A stretch of DNA of 32,500 nt from Stramonita haemastoma (lineage: Eukaryota; Mollusca; Gastropoda; Neogastropoda; Muricidae): assembly GCA_030674155.1 (NCBI GenBank), contig CM060320.1, forward strand, positions 28,392,088 to 28,424,587, read 5' to 3'. A model generated the notes under the pieces. That model saw nothing but the letters and a program-made list of their open reading frames with translations. It had not been told where the DNA came from and made no database searches. The translations under genes and the position numbers were made by a program. Positions 20,936 to 31,575 of this stretch are shown piece by piece. Within the stretch, counting starts at the first letter, position 1, and the number at the start of each line of letters is the position of its first letter.

Positions 20936-21859
20936 GCACCCAGCTTTTTTTTTAAACCAACGAGCAACAAACACGATTACTGATATTTTTCCCCAGGATA
21001 CTTGTCCAAACTAAAAGTACAGCAATAAACTGCAAGCAACCATTTAAATCGTCCAATTTGATAGGGAACACGTCTTTTTTTCTTAATTACAGGTTTTTCT
21101 TCGGGGGGGGGTGGGGGTGTATCTTTGATAAGCTGTGGAATTACTCATGCTTACAAACTGGCTTCACTAAACACTGCACTACAGCTGCAAGGTATTAACC
21201 CATTAATACATGCAGACAATATGACCACCCCTACATTCCTCACTTTACAACGATTTTTCATTCAAAATTTGCAGTGACAGAAAGGTTTCCAAATCAACCC
21301 GTCCATTACCTTCTACTGACCACTAGAGTTTAGTTTCATTTAGCCAATCTATATATAAAGGACATGTAAAAAACAAAATGGAAGAGGAGAGACTCAAAGC
21401 ATCACGTTTTGTCATTGAACAGGGGAAAAAGTTAATTCACTGTGAACTGAACAGGAAATAGCCATACAACTTCGCACCAGCTGAAATATACAGTTAAAAT
21501 GATACAGTCCCGATTTCTTTTGTTTGTATAGCTAAAAGAGGGAGCGGGGGTGGTAAGAGGTCTGCATAAACTCGTTTAAAAGTTTGGGGGGGGGGGGGCT
21601 TGATGCGGAATACTTTCGTGGTTTCGACATGGCATTGGCAAAAAGCTCAGTTCGTGTAGCAAGATTCTCATAGTAGAAATCTGGTTTAGCCACGCAGGAA
21701 TGGAGCACATGGAAGGTTTGCCTGACTACTTCGTTTCTTATCCCCGTATTTTTTAAAGATTTTTTTTTCAAATTCTCTTCCTTTTCAATTTGTTCTTTCT
21801 AATGCGTAAAAGTAGATACAATAACTAGTCCAGGTCATAAAAAGGATGGCATCACTTAC
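20936..21859. other. Unique sequence, probable first intron of the minus-strand unit
   Basis: No coding frame with support. A run of G at 21101-21110 and one of 12 G at 21587-21598 are the only features noted. Confidence 0.4.
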
Positions 21860-21939
21860 CTTTGGCCTCACAACAAGTCTACAAGAAGCAGCAACAGTCA
21901 ATGCGTCTTGTCCAGTTAAGCAGCAAACTGGAATCAACT
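21860..21939 (-). other. Candidate non-coding first exon of a minus-strand gene
   Basis: An 80-base exon is predicted from the initiator A at 21939 to the donor CCAAAG|GTAAGTG at 21860/21859, a near-perfect 5' splice site. It holds no ATG in any frame on the minus strand, so it would be 5' leader. The next downstream exon with good splice signals is at 17900-18137, implying a first intron of about 3.7 kb. Confidence 0.5.
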
Positions 21940-21968
21940 GAACAGTGAAGTGTGCAGGCTTATTTATA
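21936..21968 (-). promoter_or_regulatory. Core promoter: TATA box and initiator
   Basis: On the minus strand TATAAATA (21968-21961) is followed by the initiator TCAGTT (21941-21936), whose A at 21939 is 29 bases from the first T of the TATA box. This is the standard spacing for metazoan pol II promoters, and TCAGTT matches the invertebrate initiator consensus. A strong donor 80 bases downstream supports it as a real start. Confidence 0.5.
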
Positions 21969-22060
21969 AGTTCAGTGCCCTATGTGGGTGAACAGAACTG
22001 AATTTCCTCGTGCATTACGAACCATGGCCCTGCTGATGGCTATATCAATATTGTAATTTT

Positions 22061-22330
22061 GCCAGCCGCCATGGCGCAGTGGTTAGTGCCTTGGATTTCG
22101 GACTGGAAGGTCGCAGGTTCGAATCCCATAAGAGTCATAGGGATTTTTCAACTCTGGCTGGCTGCTACCAGAGTGAGTGTGCTTGGACTCAGTGGGAAGA
22201 CTGGGATCACACATTTGAGCTTCATTAACTTTAGGGATGCGAGTTTGATCGTTGCTCAAACTACCTGATCAACACTGTAGTGTCTGTATCTCTCGGGTCT
22301 GATTGATGCCAGAATATATTATGATAGTAA
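22061..22330 (+). mobile_element. tRNA-derived SINE with clear A and B boxes
   Basis: TGGCGCAGTGG at 22072-22082 is a near-perfect pol III A box, and GGTTCGAATCC at 22116-22126 is a perfect B box, 34 bases apart as in a tRNA. The tRNA-like head is followed by GGGATTTTTCAACTCTGG and an unrelated body, which marks a SINE rather than a functional tRNA gene: a 3' acceptor stem pairing with the first seven bases is missing. The GGGATTTT block also resembles the start of the copy at 1.4-1.7 kb. End position is approximate. Confidence 0.7.
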
Positions 22331-22435
22331 GCATAAAGTGAAACCCTGTCAAGTAGTCTCAAAGCGGTTGCACTTCCACAGCAGCATCATTAAATCATAC
22401 TTATTATCATTGATTATCATGCCAAAAAAGGCCTC

Positions 22436-22875
22436 TGATTCGGTGGTCTCAGTTCCTCTGGTCTCATGGTGACCTCAGATTCGGTTTCCCCATACACTTC
22501 TGTGCCTGTGGTGAGTTTTTGTCAAAGCCTTTGGGGTTGGAGGCTCGCGAGGGATGTTCGTTGGAGGGACGTTGTGATAGCTGTCACCTCGGATGGGTAA
22601 CTCACTCAGTCTGGCTCATCAACTGAGCTAGTACTGTCGTTAGTATGGGGTTTAGTAGGTGGTGTTCTGCATATGTTAGCTCATGACAGGCACCACTGAA
22701 CACAACCAAAGTGACCCAGCAGCAGTGCAGGGCCCCCTTGGCTGGTGGCCATATGGCAGCCTGGTATTGATGGCCTCTGTGGACTTCTGACCCTGAGGAT
22801 GAGACATTACAAAGCTGGGTATGGCTGGGGGGGGGGGATTGAAATAAGCAGCATGGGGACAGCAGGATGGGGACG
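22436..22875 (+). other. GC-rich block, possibly a dispersed repeat or old coding remnant
   Basis: This stretch is clearly richer in G and C than its surroundings. It contains a 6-base-stem hairpin (CTCAGT and ACTGAG around 22606-22628) and a 117-codon minus-strand frame (22955-22602) with no simple repeats but no family I recognise. It lies just after a SINE, and the composition suggests a longer retroelement or a decayed gene. I could not decide between them. Confidence 0.3.
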
Positions 22876-23456
22876 TCACAGAAGATGAGGCAGCAAAAAG
22901 AAATTGCACTTTTGGTTAGAAGTAATTCATCTTGCATGGCAATACTGTGAACCAAAACGATTATTTCTAGAAAGGCCTATCACGATCACAGCACCATGTG
23001 TTAGACACAGTGATTGATAATCGATTTTAATCATTGCAGTTTTGACACCATCAGCACACCATACCCTACCTTCAACCAATGCGCGACTTGTCAAGACACG
23101 ACATGAAGACGAGACGCACAGACAAGGAAAGAGGGTGGAAGAAGGCAGAGACTTCCACTGCATTGGGAGTGGAGATGTAAACATAGACACCAGCAAACTA
23201 CAACTGGTCATGGCTGTTCATACAGACATACATACATAGACAGACAGACAGACAGACACAGAGAGATAGGTTAACCCTGACAGAAACCTAGAGGGCTGGT
23301 CAGCAGTATCAGGCCATAGGCACACTCTAACAATTCATGATGCCATGCACAGAAATTGCATGAAGACACCTCAGGAACTAGTAAAAGATGGTGTAAAGCC
23401 AACGAGGGGAAATAAGTGCTTCATGTAAGGTGAGAGATTCAGTTCCTTTCCAGACA
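22876..23456. other. Mixed unique sequence, no supported gene
   Basis: Frames at 22927-23211 (minus) and 23042-23239 (plus) overlap on opposite strands with no motif. A short CAGA tract lies at about 23238-23263. Confidence 0.35.
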
Positions 23457-23710
23457 CCATGGGTGGATGTACACCCAGGAGATACAGTATCAGGTTATGC
23501 CTGCCCTTAAACCATGGTTGGCTGTACACCCAGGAGATAAGGTAAAGGGTTTGTGCCTTCTCAAAAACCAGGGGGCTGTACACCCAGGAGCTACGGTAGC
23601 GGGTTATGCCTTCCTTAAACCCATGGGTAGCTGTACACCTAGAGATAAGGTAAGGGGTTTGTGCCTTCTTAAAAACAATGGGTGAATGTACACCCAGGAG
23701 GTACAGAGCA
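23457..23710 (+). repeat. Minisatellite with alternating A and B units (higher-order repeat)
   Basis: Four full units and a partial fifth, each ~55 bases, start with CCATGGGTGGCTGTACACCC or variants. Units 1 and 3 continue GGTTATGCCT and CCTTAAA; units 2 and 4 continue AGATAAGGTAA, GGGTTTGTGCCTTCT and AAAAA. The alternation A-B-A-B means the repeating block is now a ~112-base dimer. Confidence 0.85.
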
Positions 23711-23821
23711 TCAAATCAAAGGCAATATATCGAAAAGGTTAATAAAAGAGATAGTTTCAAAGGAAAACTTTGAAAAAGAACACCAAAAAACCTGGACGGG
23801 ACACATATACAAACTGACCAG

Positions 23822-24092
23822 ATGCACACACACACACACACACGCATGCACGCTCGCACACACGCACGCACGCACGCACACACACACGTACACACACTAC
23901 CCTACCCTACCCTACCCTACCACTATCCTACACTACACTACACTACACTACACTACACTACACTACACTACACTACACACACACAAAACACACACTACAC
24001 ACACACACACACACACTACACACATACACACACATACACTACACACACACATACACACACACACACAACACACACACATACACTACACACAC
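23822..24092 (+). repeat. CA, CCCTA and CACTA compound repeat
   Basis: CA/CGCA repeats, then about five CCCTA units (23898-23920), then about ten CACTA units (23930-23976), then imperfect CA with periodic ACTACACACAC and ACATACACAC blocks. Confidence 0.9.
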
Positions 24093-24480
24093 TATAAACA
24101 AGCAGTAATTCTTTCTTCTTGTTCTTTCTTTCTTAAGTGTTAAGGATCATTATGCTAGATTTGTTGTTTTTTCCTCTCTCTCCTGTAACGATCGTCTGGT
24201 GATGGCTGCGATGTGAGATAGTCTCTAAGACTTGACTGGCAAGCAGTGCGTCTTTAACAGCATCTCAGGGAAGTGTTTTTTTTTTTTTAACCTTCTTCCG
24301 ATTGATAGCTTCGTTGTGCTGACTTTAGAGGAGATTTTTTTGTTTTGTTTTGTTTTGTTTTCTGGATTTTTGTTTGTTGTCTGTCTGTCTTAACATATAG
24401 ATAGCTAGCTAGCTAGCTAGATAGATAGAAACACGAACAGTGAGACAGAAAGTGGCGCACTCACAGATATAGACTTAGAC
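24093..24480. other. Unique sequence followed by short TTTTG, GCTA and GATA runs
   Basis: TGTTT units at 24341-24360, CTGTCTGT at 24381, and AGCTAGCT / AGATAGAT at 24405-24429. No gene found. Confidence 0.5.
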
Positions 24481-24498
24481 CTACATACACAGACACGC

Positions 24499-24880
<382 letters not shown>

Positions 24881-25179
24881 CAGGATACCAACAATAGACA
24901 ATATTAGTAGCATGATGAACAACAAACAGTAACAGCAGCGGTTCACTATAAGCACACCACCACCACATCACCCCAAAATAACAGTAACAACATCAGCAAA
25001 ACTATGAAAGTTTCTGTACTATATTCCTTAACAAGAAAAAAGAAATAAAGAAATAAAAAGTAGCAAAAAAACAAAACAACAACAACAAAATATAAACAAC
25101 AGAAAAAGAATACACCCCAAATCGACCGAAAGAAGACAACATTCCATGCGTACATGATACTCCTATCTGACCTCTCTGT

Positions 25180-25180
25180 G

Positions 25181-25213
<33 letters not shown>

Positions 25214-25305
25214 GTGTGTTGTGTGTGTGTGTTGTGTGTGTGTGTGTCTCTCTCTCACACACACCACACACACGCACACACACGCACACACACGCACACA
25301 TTCGT
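25180..25305 (+). repeat. GT tract facing a CA tract (self-complementary microsatellite)
   Basis: GT repeats (25181-25247) are followed by CTCTCTCT and then CA repeats (25254-25300), with matching irregular breaks. The two halves can pair as one long hairpin. Confidence 0.85.
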
Positions 25306-25399
25306 GAGAGAGAACACACCGAAAATAACTGCATTGATCAGTTGATGCTCTGTGCCCACAAGTCATACAGGTGATTGCCCTTGCACTCACACTGCCACA

Positions 25400-25512
25400 A
25401 GACTCATTGTGCCTGCTCTCTAGCCTACCAGCCAGCCTGCATACCTGCCTTCCTGTAGCCTGCCTGTAAGCCTGCCTGCCTGCCTGCTTGGCTGCCTGCA
25501 TGCATGTACGTG
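25400..25512 (+). repeat. CTGC-rich tetranucleotide tract
   Basis: Imperfect GCCT/CTGC units, densest at 25467-25500. Confidence 0.75.
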
Positions 25513-25784
25513 CATCCACCTGAGCAGACGCATAAGCAACAAGGAGTGAGGTCGTTTGGGGTGATGGGGCATAAACAGTCTATAGCACGTGCATGGCTTG
25601 GAGGCGAGATAGCCCTATAGCGGGGCTGTTAAGGCCACACATATGTGTATAGTCTGTTTCCACTGACCCCAGAAGTCTATTATGCAAGCGCCTAAAGAGG
25701 CATGCATGCAGATATAGACACCAAAGGTTTGAGTTGATTGTACCCACATGTGTGTGTGTGTGTGGGGCATATGCAAATATGTGC

Positions 25785-25841
25785 GTGTGCTCGTATGCGC
25801 ATACAATTATATGCGCACAAACACCGCATATACGAGCACAC
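25785..25841. repeat. Imperfect inverted repeat (stem-loop)
   Basis: GTGTGCTCGTATGCG (25785-25799) pairs with CGCATATACGAGCACAC (25825-25841), 15 pairs with a two-base bulge. The inner part holds a second pairing, ATGCGCATA with TATATGCGCAC. Confidence 0.65.
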
Positions 25842-25864
25842 ACATTCGCGTTCAACAAGCCACT

Positions 25865-26190
25865 AATATTACCAATTAGCCAGCAAGCCAGCCAACCAAT
25901 CAACAACCCCCCAGCCATCCAACTAACACTCAGCCAGCCAGGCATTCAACTTACTACCCACCTACCCAGCCAGCTAGCCAGCCAATCAATCAACCACCCA
26001 ACCAACCAACCACCGAGCCAAATAACTAACCAACTGACCAGTCAACTAGCCAGCCAACTTGCCAAACAAAAAGATTATTCAGGTTTTTGTTTAAGCATAC
26101 AGACTACACCCAAACTCACAAACAGATACACAGGACTGCAACAAACAAACGAGCAAACAAACAAAAGAAACAAACAAACCAAACAAACGA
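25865..26190 (+). repeat. CCAG/CCAA tetranucleotide-phased tract ending in CAAA units
   Basis: Words such as AGCCAGCCAACCAATCAA recur with mostly four-base phase over 200 bases; AAACAAAC units follow at 26140-26190. Strong degeneration means it is no longer a simple microsatellite. Frames read Gln/Pro/Asn/Ser-rich peptides without further support. Confidence 0.6.
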
Positions 26191-26280
26191 AAATCGAATT
26201 CTCTGATGGGATAGATTGAATCTGCTCAGGGAATTAATGCATGCGGCTCACTTCTGCTCAATTTGCCAGCCATCGGTTTT

Positions 26281-26460
26281 TTATGTACACACGCACATGC
26301 ACAGACGCACGCACGCACCACGCACACATACACACACATTCACACACACACACGTACGCATGAACGCATGCACACAACAAGCATGCACGCACGCACGCAC
26401 ACACACACGCACGCACGACACGCACACACACAACTCTCTCTCTCTCACTCACTCACATTG
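26281..26460 (+). repeat. CA/CGCA microsatellite ending in CT/CACT
   Basis: CA with many GCAC and GCATG variants, then CTCTCTCTCACTCACTCAC. Confidence 0.88.
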
Positions 26461-26685
26461 CGTTAAAAAATTATTATTGTTTTGGCCTCAACAGATAGTA
26501 TAACACTTTCCATATTTTGCGTCTGGTTAGCGGCTTTTTGGAGACATTTTAATTAATATCAAACTGCTTATTCTTTAAATAATCATCTGCTAGAGAAAAA
26601 AAATACTTTGAATGCAGCGGTTTAAGTGTGAATCGTATAAATAGAGTTTTTAGTTGATATGTCTGCTTGTTGATTTACATGTCTG

Positions 26686-27012
26686 ATCCCTTTCTTCTTT
26701 CTTCTTTCTTTTTTTTTTTTTCTTTCTTTCTTTTCTTTCTTCTTTTTCTTTCTTTCTCTTCTTTCTTTCTTCTTCTTTCTTTCTTTCTTTCTCTTTCTTC
26801 TTTTCTTTCTTTCTTTCTTCTTTCTTTTCTTTTTCTTTCTTTCTTTTCTTTCTTTGTTTCTTTCTTTCTTCTTCTTCTTTCTTCTTCTTTCTTCTCTTGT
26901 CTTTCTTTCTTTGTTTCTTTCTGTATTCTTTCTTCTTTCTCTCTTTCTTTCTTCTCTTTTCTGGTTCTGTCTAAGTCTTTCTTTTTTTCTTCTTCTTTCT
27001 TTCTGTCTGTCA
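26686..27012 (+). repeat. Long polypyrimidine tract (TTTC/TTC units)
   Basis: More than 320 bases of T and C in CTTT, TTCTT and TTTCTTCT patterns with only a few G and A. The opposite strand is a purine tract reading Lys/Glu/Arg. It cuts the SINE fragment at 27015. Confidence 0.93.
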
Positions 27013-27014
27013 AA

Positions 27015-27112
27015 AACGTCACTGCATCTAACTGGTAACCAAGCTCGATGCTGCTTAACCTAAGCTTGGAAGCGATGCTCTGACCACTGAGCTATCCCAT
27101 CCCTTAAAAGAA
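27015..27112 (-). mobile_element. tRNA-derived SINE, head fragment
   Basis: On the minus strand it starts GGGATGGGATAGCTCAGTGG, an A-box-bearing tRNA-like head (A box at 27094-27084), followed by GGTTAAGCAGCAT and GGTTACCAG, matching the 13.3-kb copy. It is cut off where the long pyrimidine tract begins at about 27012, so only the 5' part remains. Confidence 0.65.
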
Positions 27113-27295
27113 AGCTTGACAGAAAAGAAAAAAATCCTCCCTGGCTGAATCTCGTACGTATCCAGTGTCTTGATTCCCAATACAACACCCACCTGCAAAA
27201 AATGACCCAACCCAGGAGAGAAAAAGACAAAGGGTCGATGACAATTGATTCCATCAGAAACGCATGTATTTGTGCCAAAGATGCTCCACCCTGAA

Positions 27296-27323
27296 GGAGA
27301 GAGAGAGAAGAGAGAGAGAGGAG

Positions 27324-27359
<36 letters not shown>

Positions 27360-27401
27360 CAGAAGAGAGGAGTATCGAGGAAGAGCATGTGATGAGGACT
27401 A

Positions 27402-27487
<86 letters not shown>

Positions 27488-27535
27488 TAGAGACAGAGAG
27501 AGAGAGACAGACAGAGAGAGAGAGAGGAGTAGAGA
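27296..27535 (+). repeat. GA tract and ACAG microsatellite
   Basis: GA repeats, a short non-repeat stretch near 27362-27400, GA again, then about 14 ACAG units (27437-27487) and more GA. Confidence 0.92.
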
Positions 27536-27859
27536 GGTGGAAAAAAAACTAGATCTCTTGTCGATAAAAAAAAAACCCTAGTCTCTTGTCAAACAGCAAG
27601 CTGGGGTTGTTATTTTTTCGACACGCCTTTCCCGCCTGTAACTGGAGAGAACGAACTCTTGACCGCTAATTAGGCAGGTAAAAGAACCCACGACAAAATG
27701 AAATGGCAGCAGCGGAAATGTCTCAAGAAGCTGAAGGAGCTTGAAAGAGAAGAATTATACGTCACTGTTAGTTTTTCTTGTCTACCTTTTTTAGTCGGTT
27801 TTAAATGGGACAGTGGGGGTGGATACCTTGTGGTTTAAGTTAAGCACTGCGTTTGTGAT
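27536..27859. other. Unique sequence, no gene
   Basis: Contains a near repeat, AGATCTCTTGTCGATAAAAA and CTAGTCTCTTGTCAAACAG, about 33 bases apart. No coding signal. Confidence 0.4.
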
Positions 27860-28112
27860 CTGACGGGATAGCCGAATGGTTACAACAGTGCGCTCGCAAT
27901 TTGAGCGGATCCGTATTCGATTTCAGTACGTATTTAAATCCTGTTCCGCTTTTTGTAAGTGTAGGCCATTGTGTTCCGGTCGGAATAGAGGACAAGATTT
28001 ACAAAACTGCATACACATGGGGACTGATGTAAAAAAAGCACATTAGCGCTTATTTCATTATCTCGATAAAAGAATTTAAAAATGATATAAAATAAATAAT
28101 AAATATAAAACA
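27860..28112 (+). mobile_element. SINE copy with tRNA-like head, core and tail type 1
   Basis: The head carries GGATAGCCGAATGGTTACAA (A-box-like) and, ~40 bases on, GTATTCGATTTC (a decayed B box). Then come the core GTTCCGCTTTTTGTAAG and GGCCATTGTGTTCCGG, the spacer TGCATACACATGGGGAC, and the tail AGCGCTTATTTCATTATC with an AT-rich end. This is the most complete copy of the family in the window and shows that the family is tRNA-derived. Confidence 0.65.
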
Positions 28113-28144
28113 AAGGTCTGGATTTGAGGCACCCGTTGAGGATA

Positions 28145-28395
28145 TTTTTTTCCCCGGGGAGTTAACATCAGTACCGATTGCCCCCAAGAAAGTCATTTAG
28201 ATGAGCTTTGACAGAGGTCCCGTGTGAGAACACTCGTAGAAGTCTTGCACACATGTTTAAAGCCAGTCTACAGTTCAGAAGAATAGGTCAATGAGTGCTC
28301 GTAGAAACTTGTAACGATTCTGTTTTTTTTAAGCCAAATTTACACAAATGTCATGTTTAGATATCATTCCCGAAGACAAAATAGGGTACCCTAGT
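28145..28395 (+). mobile_element. Diverged SINE copy, core plus tail type 2
   Basis: CCCCGGGGAGTTAACATCAG and AAGAAAGTC match the 5' block of the 1.4-kb copy; GGTCCCGTGTGAGAACACTC matches the core start; and CAAATGTCATGTTTAGATAT with CATTCCCGAAGAC matches tail type 2. It lies ~35 bases after the type 1 copy at 27.86 kb in the same orientation. Confidence 0.55.
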
Positions 28396-28630
28396 TGTGA
28401 GCAAAATACTGTCACATACACAAACTCTCACCATTGGTCAATCTCGGAGGTCTAACCGAAGAATAAACAAAACAAAAAGGTGGGGTTAGTGGGGGTAGCG
28501 GGAACAGTGCTTCGTATTAGTTTTTGTTTTACTGTGTATCTGTATTTCTGTCTCTGCCTGTCAGTCTGTCTTTGTTTCTGCTGTTCGTTCTTTCACTCTT
28601 CCTCTGTTTCTCTCTCTTTATGTGTGGTGT
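28396..28630. other. Unique sequence with CTGT-rich end
   Basis: Nothing identified apart from TCTGTCTC-type units at 28545-28620. Confidence 0.4.
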
Positions 28631-28703
28631 GTGTGTGTGAGAGAGAATTGATTGATTGATTTGATTTGTTTTGATTTGAAAGAGAGAAGATGAGAGAGAG
28701 ATT

Positions 28704-28792
<89 letters not shown>

Positions 28793-28832
28793 AAACATTT
28801 AGACAGACAAAGACGGACGGATAGACAGACAC
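28627..28832 (+). repeat. GT, TTGAT and GA microsatellites
   Basis: Short GT run, GA, ATTGATTGATTGATTTGATT at 28647-28667, then about 110 bases of GA with few breaks. Confidence 0.9.
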
Positions 28833-28959
28833 AGACAAGTAGTATCAGAGATAAATGATTCAGTAACTAAAGGCAACTGTAAACGAAGGATATATGCATG
28901 TCTTTTTTTTCGATTAAAAAAAAATGTACAAAATTTTAAGGTCACAGCAGCAGAACAGC

Positions 28960-29160
28960 ACACCACCACCACCACCACCACCACACCACCACACACAACA
29001 CACCACACCACACACACCACACAAAACAACACATCGACTCACAAAACCTAACACAACCAACTTATCAACAACAAAAAACAACAGGGATCACAATAACTGT
29101 AAACAACAACAGCAACACCACCACCACCACCAACATCAACAAAAACAACCAACAACAAGG
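28960..29160 (+). repeat. CCA and CAA trinucleotide-rich stretch
   Basis: CCACCACCA at 28963-28990, CA/CACC mix to 29040, then CAA/CAC units at 29085-29160. Confidence 0.8.
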
Positions 29161-29689
29161 GCAGCAAAATAAACACGAAAAACAACAATTCAAAAACCTA
29201 TTCTTAGCGGTATCATTTTCTGCAAAATCCATTTCCCAATAAGAGAGTCGCCAACAAAACAAGACCTTGGAAACAGTGATCAATGCCCTGACATGGCACC
29301 AGAAGCGCCGATCCTAGCGCACGCATAATAGAGAGGGCTCCACCCTAAACCAAACCAAAACAAGCTAGATTGAAACAAAAACAACTCAAATAAAAATAAA
29401 AAAAAACGATCGATGAAAGTGAACCGACAAAACAAAAGCGAGCACAGGTATGAGCAAACATTCAAATCAAAATCAAACAAACTTAAAAATTTGTTTTTAA
29501 AGTTTGGTGAAAACAAGAAAGGTTGACACTAAGGGAAGTTTTACCATAGCTTGATTCTTGTCCGAAGAAAATTGTAAACACTGAGGAAAACTAAAAAGTT
29601 TCAGATAAAAGGCGTCATAAATCTTATTAGATTAGTAGGTAAGTTTTAATGTTGAAAATGCGTTCGCTGTCTCTGTCTCTCTCTCATAT
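29161..29689. other. A-rich unique sequence, no gene
   Basis: AACA/CAAA-rich with a GC-richer patch at 29285-29345. Minus-strand frames of 72-78 codons are Phe/Leu/Ser-rich because of the A-rich DNA. Confidence 0.4.
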
Positions 29690-29692
29690 AAA

Positions 29693-29744
29693 CACGCACA
29701 CTCACACACACACACACACACACTCACACACACACACACACACA

Positions 29745-29783
<39 letters not shown>

Positions 29784-29804
29784 ACACGCACACGCACCAC
29801 ACAA

Positions 29805-29853
<49 letters not shown>

Positions 29854-29880
29854 ATACATACATAATGTACATAATATACA
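29693..29880 (+). repeat. CA microsatellite joined to TA/ATAC
   Basis: CA with ACTC and CACC breaks, passing into about 20 bases of AT and then ATACATACATA-like units. Confidence 0.92.
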
Positions 29881-30620
29881 TACCTAACAATGGTGTTAAG
29901 ATGCTCGTTAACTTATAAATCATACACTGATTTACTGATTCAATTCATTTTCCAAAGAGAGTTTACAATGTGGCCAAAACACTATGTTTACTGCAGCAGT
30001 AACACAACTACCAAGAACCACAACACTCCCTGAACAATATCAACAATGACACAGAAATAGCAACAGCAGTTACAACTAGCTATGACAACATCAACAACAA
30101 CAACAACGACGACGACGGCTGTAAACACCTTCACCAACATCATCAATAATCAGAAAAACTACGTTTATGGTACCTTCCTCACCTCATGTATCCCGTAATC
30201 TTGTGGACCGTGGGGGCACCACTGAAGATTTTACAACCAGCTTTCTGCACTACCCTTGTTATATGCGTCAGAAAACACAATCAAGATTCATTCCATTACA
30301 AAGGAAACTCAATACGAAACAAGCATTATCCTTGATAACATATCATGTAAAATAGGCACTCATTATTACTATGAGAGGGATGGGGAAAAATTAAGATTGA
30401 AGTGTATATTTTCTTTTCTTTTGCATACAAGACAGTAAATTGTCTGTTAAAGCTTTTGAGTTGTTTAAGAACAAGGTTTTCTTCCTTGCATTGAGATTGC
30501 TTTATCGGAAGGAAAGCTGGAAGAAATAAAATAAACGTGGATAGGATACTTCCGTTGCACACTTATTTTTTGGTTTGGTGCTCAAACTAGTCCATGGTCA
30601 TGGAAAAGTCTAGCAACCAG
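29881..30620. other. Unique sequence, no supported gene
   Basis: ACAACA and GACGAC runs at about 30085-30117. Overlapping frames at 30167-30438 (plus) and 30326-30562 (minus) are on opposite strands and lack motifs. Confidence 0.4.
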
Positions 30621-30624
30621 AGAG

Positions 30625-30832
<208 letters not shown>

Positions 30833-31498
30833 CTTCGTTAAGGTTTCACCCAAAATTTAATTAGACTTTTCCGGTCAAGAAGAAGATGCCTGCAGGAATC
30901 CTTGTCATTTTTCTTGTAGCTCTTGAACGGGATTCTTGTGTTCTTGTGTCAAACGAGTCTTAACTAATGAAGAATCAGGAATGTGCTGTTCATTATTAAA
31001 GAGGCGAAAAAAAAACGAAAACTGCCTCTATGGTTTTGGAAATAAACTGCCTTGGTATGAAAATGATGAAAGTTTACGAATTGGCGTAAAACAATTTGTT
31101 AAGCAATTTATTTGCACAAAATTGTATGGCATTGTCTATTTTGAAAATGGATAGCAAAACTAATTCAGAATACAGAAAAGTTCTTTTAATTTTCTGTTTG
31201 TTTCGTTTTTGTCCATAATTAGAAGCTCAGTCTCCTAGCCTATTCTTCTACGTATTACAGCGTTTTCGCTACATAGATATCAACTCAACTCAACTGTTTC
31301 CATCCTGCTGTCATGGCTAGGGGTTCCAAACAATAAAATTATTGCCATAATTAAACAGCTAGAAGCAGCTTAATTTTTTAAAAAAAGAACAAAAGCAAAG
31401 GATCCACACGGACAGATCTTTCCTGTGTTTATCATCACCAAACTCCAGTAGTTGATGAGAAAATCTACATTCAATACCACCAAACATTGTCCCTAAAA
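30833..31498. other. Unique AT-rich sequence, nothing identified
   Basis: A 72-codon plus-strand frame at 30936-31154 has mixed composition but no motif or splice context. If the terminal exon model at 31576-31815 holds, part of this is downstream intergenic DNA. Confidence 0.4.
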
Positions 31499-31504
31499 TT
31501 TATT
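31499..31504 (-). terminator. Possible polyadenylation signal AATAAA
   Basis: TTTATT on the plus strand reads AATAAA on the minus strand, about 70 bases after the stop of the candidate terminal exon at 31576. AATAAA is common in AT-rich DNA, so this alone proves little. Confidence 0.25.
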
Positions 31505-31575
31505 TTATGATAACTACACAAAGAAGGGTTCGTGCCAGCTACGAAGTGACAACATGAGAGCAGAACCAGAGAAAG

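Noticed and set aside
22061..22135. Functional tRNA gene
   Set aside because: A and B boxes are good but the acceptor stem is not closed and a SINE-like body follows.
23898..23980. Interstitial telomere repeat
   Set aside because: Units are the five-base CCCTA and CACTA, not the animal six-base TTAGGG.
26538..26600. Second globin exon near 26.54 kb (GCTTTTTGGAGAC after an AG)
   Set aside because: The frame reads Leu-Phe-Gly but then stops after 14 codons with no Pro or His at expected places.
26667..27038. Lys/Glu-rich and Phe/Ser-rich frames
   Set aside because: They are the two strands of a polypyrimidine tract; no flanking coding sequence.
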